DNA of 64,000 nucleotides from Anadara kagoshimensis (taxonomy: Eukaryota > Mollusca > Bivalvia > Arcoida > Arcidae), in NCBI GenBank assembly GCA_021292105.1, contig CM037871.1, forward strand, positions 19,960,057 through 20,024,056, written 5' to 3'. The notes below the pieces were generated by a model that was not told the origin of the DNA, ran no database searches, and saw nothing but the letters and a program-made list of their open reading frames with translations. Positions 63,420 to 64,000 of the stretch are shown here, in pieces. Within the stretch, counting starts at the first letter, position 1. Each line of letters begins with the position of its first letter. The translations under genes were made by a program, and so were the position numbers.

Positions 63420-64000
63420 ATACTACAACTTTTACAATTTTAAAACATCCCAACATACTTGTCAAATGAATCATTGTTGTATAATGTAGTAAAATTTAAC
63501 ATTACTTAATTAGAGAATGGTAAATGTAATATATTTCCTTCCTTATTTTTGTTTTTAAATCTCCTACATAATTACATGATTTTAATTTTTTTTCATTTTT
63601 ATATCTTGCATATTTTCCGGATTAATCTATCACATTGGAGTTGATGCATTACAAGTATAGTAGAAGAATCAGCATGAGTCTATCTAATTTTTTTTTACAA
63701 TTGCTATGATGATGTCAACGTTTTCTTGGAAATTACAGCATTGGATGTCAATTTGCTGTCAAAGTACGATTATTGTGCACCATATATAGTTGACATGGTT
63801 TTTTAAAATGTAATTTTGTTGTAGAAATGTCTGAAAATGATGGATTAGAGGTTGTGCAGTCAAATGTAAAAAGAAACTTGTAGAAATCAATACAGGATAT
63901 TCTGCATTGTATAACAGCATATGATGCTATTTTGATATTCTTATATGTTGTACAATAATACTAATATATGTGACAAAGAGAATAGACTCTCGTCCAGTAG
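63420..64000. other. right edge, possible short exon at about 63,826
   Basis: GTTGTAG|AA then ATG (63828) opens MSENDGLEVVQSNVKRNL and a TAG. It could be a short start exon using a GTAAAA donor after QSN or a chance frame; I do not annotate it as a gene. Confidence 0.25.

Overview
This window looks like eukaryotic nuclear DNA from a lophotrochozoan, most likely a bivalve mollusc. It is AT-rich, with short exons (124-285 nt) bounded by GT-AG splice sites, long introns, many simple repeats, tRNA-headed SINEs, tandem-core interspersed repeats of the bivalve 'pearl'/Helentron-associated style, and many short foldback (MITE-like) elements. No bacterial gene, operon, rRNA gene, standalone tRNA gene or CRISPR array was seen.

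Region 1 (1-24,000) is the only clearly genic part. Two genes lie head-to-tail on the minus strand. Gene A has a 5' exon near 4,886-5,110 and coding exons at 3263-3501 and 2034-2187, and runs off the left edge. Gene B has ten coding exons between 19,958 and 7,498 with every intron phase consistent, and ends in a clear stop. Its extreme N-terminus was not found. B encodes an all-helical ARM/HEAT-like protein of at least 604 residues, with a faint resemblance to the N-terminal repeat region of VEPH1/Melted. The first exons of A resemble the matching exons of B in residues and have the same intron phases, which suggests tandem paralogues. The introns of B carry large repeats: a 145-bp tandem array whose unit holds four nuclear-receptor half-sites (9.6-11.8 kb), a 31-bp minisatellite (15.6-16.2 kb), a 169-bp tandem-core element (16.4-17.5 kb), a SINE, a MITE and a LINE 3' end.

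Region 2 (24-45 kb) is repeat-dominated: MITEs with GTACAGACCTGTCG ends, a 92-bp tandem array, SINEs, a GCGTTATAACGC array in a foldback element, a 654-bp foldback element with hairpin-bearing terminal repeats, and decayed fragments of a Penelope-like retroelement family. It also holds an apparently intact minimal type I hammerhead ribozyme on the minus strand at 39,944-39,985.

Region 3 (45-64 kb) has one plausible signal-peptide first exon (45,551-45,623, plus strand) and is otherwise degenerate tandem arrays, segmental duplications, more Penelope-like 3' fragments, and a 49.2-50.2 kb cluster of foldback elements and CRE palindromes. The most novel-looking items are two 59-bp foldback elements of identical length (41,969 and 48,431), each with a perfect 4-bp target duplication and matched changes in the two arms. 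A second is the pair of foldback elements at 49.7 and 50.1 kb, whose arms break symmetry at the same CTCG tetramer.
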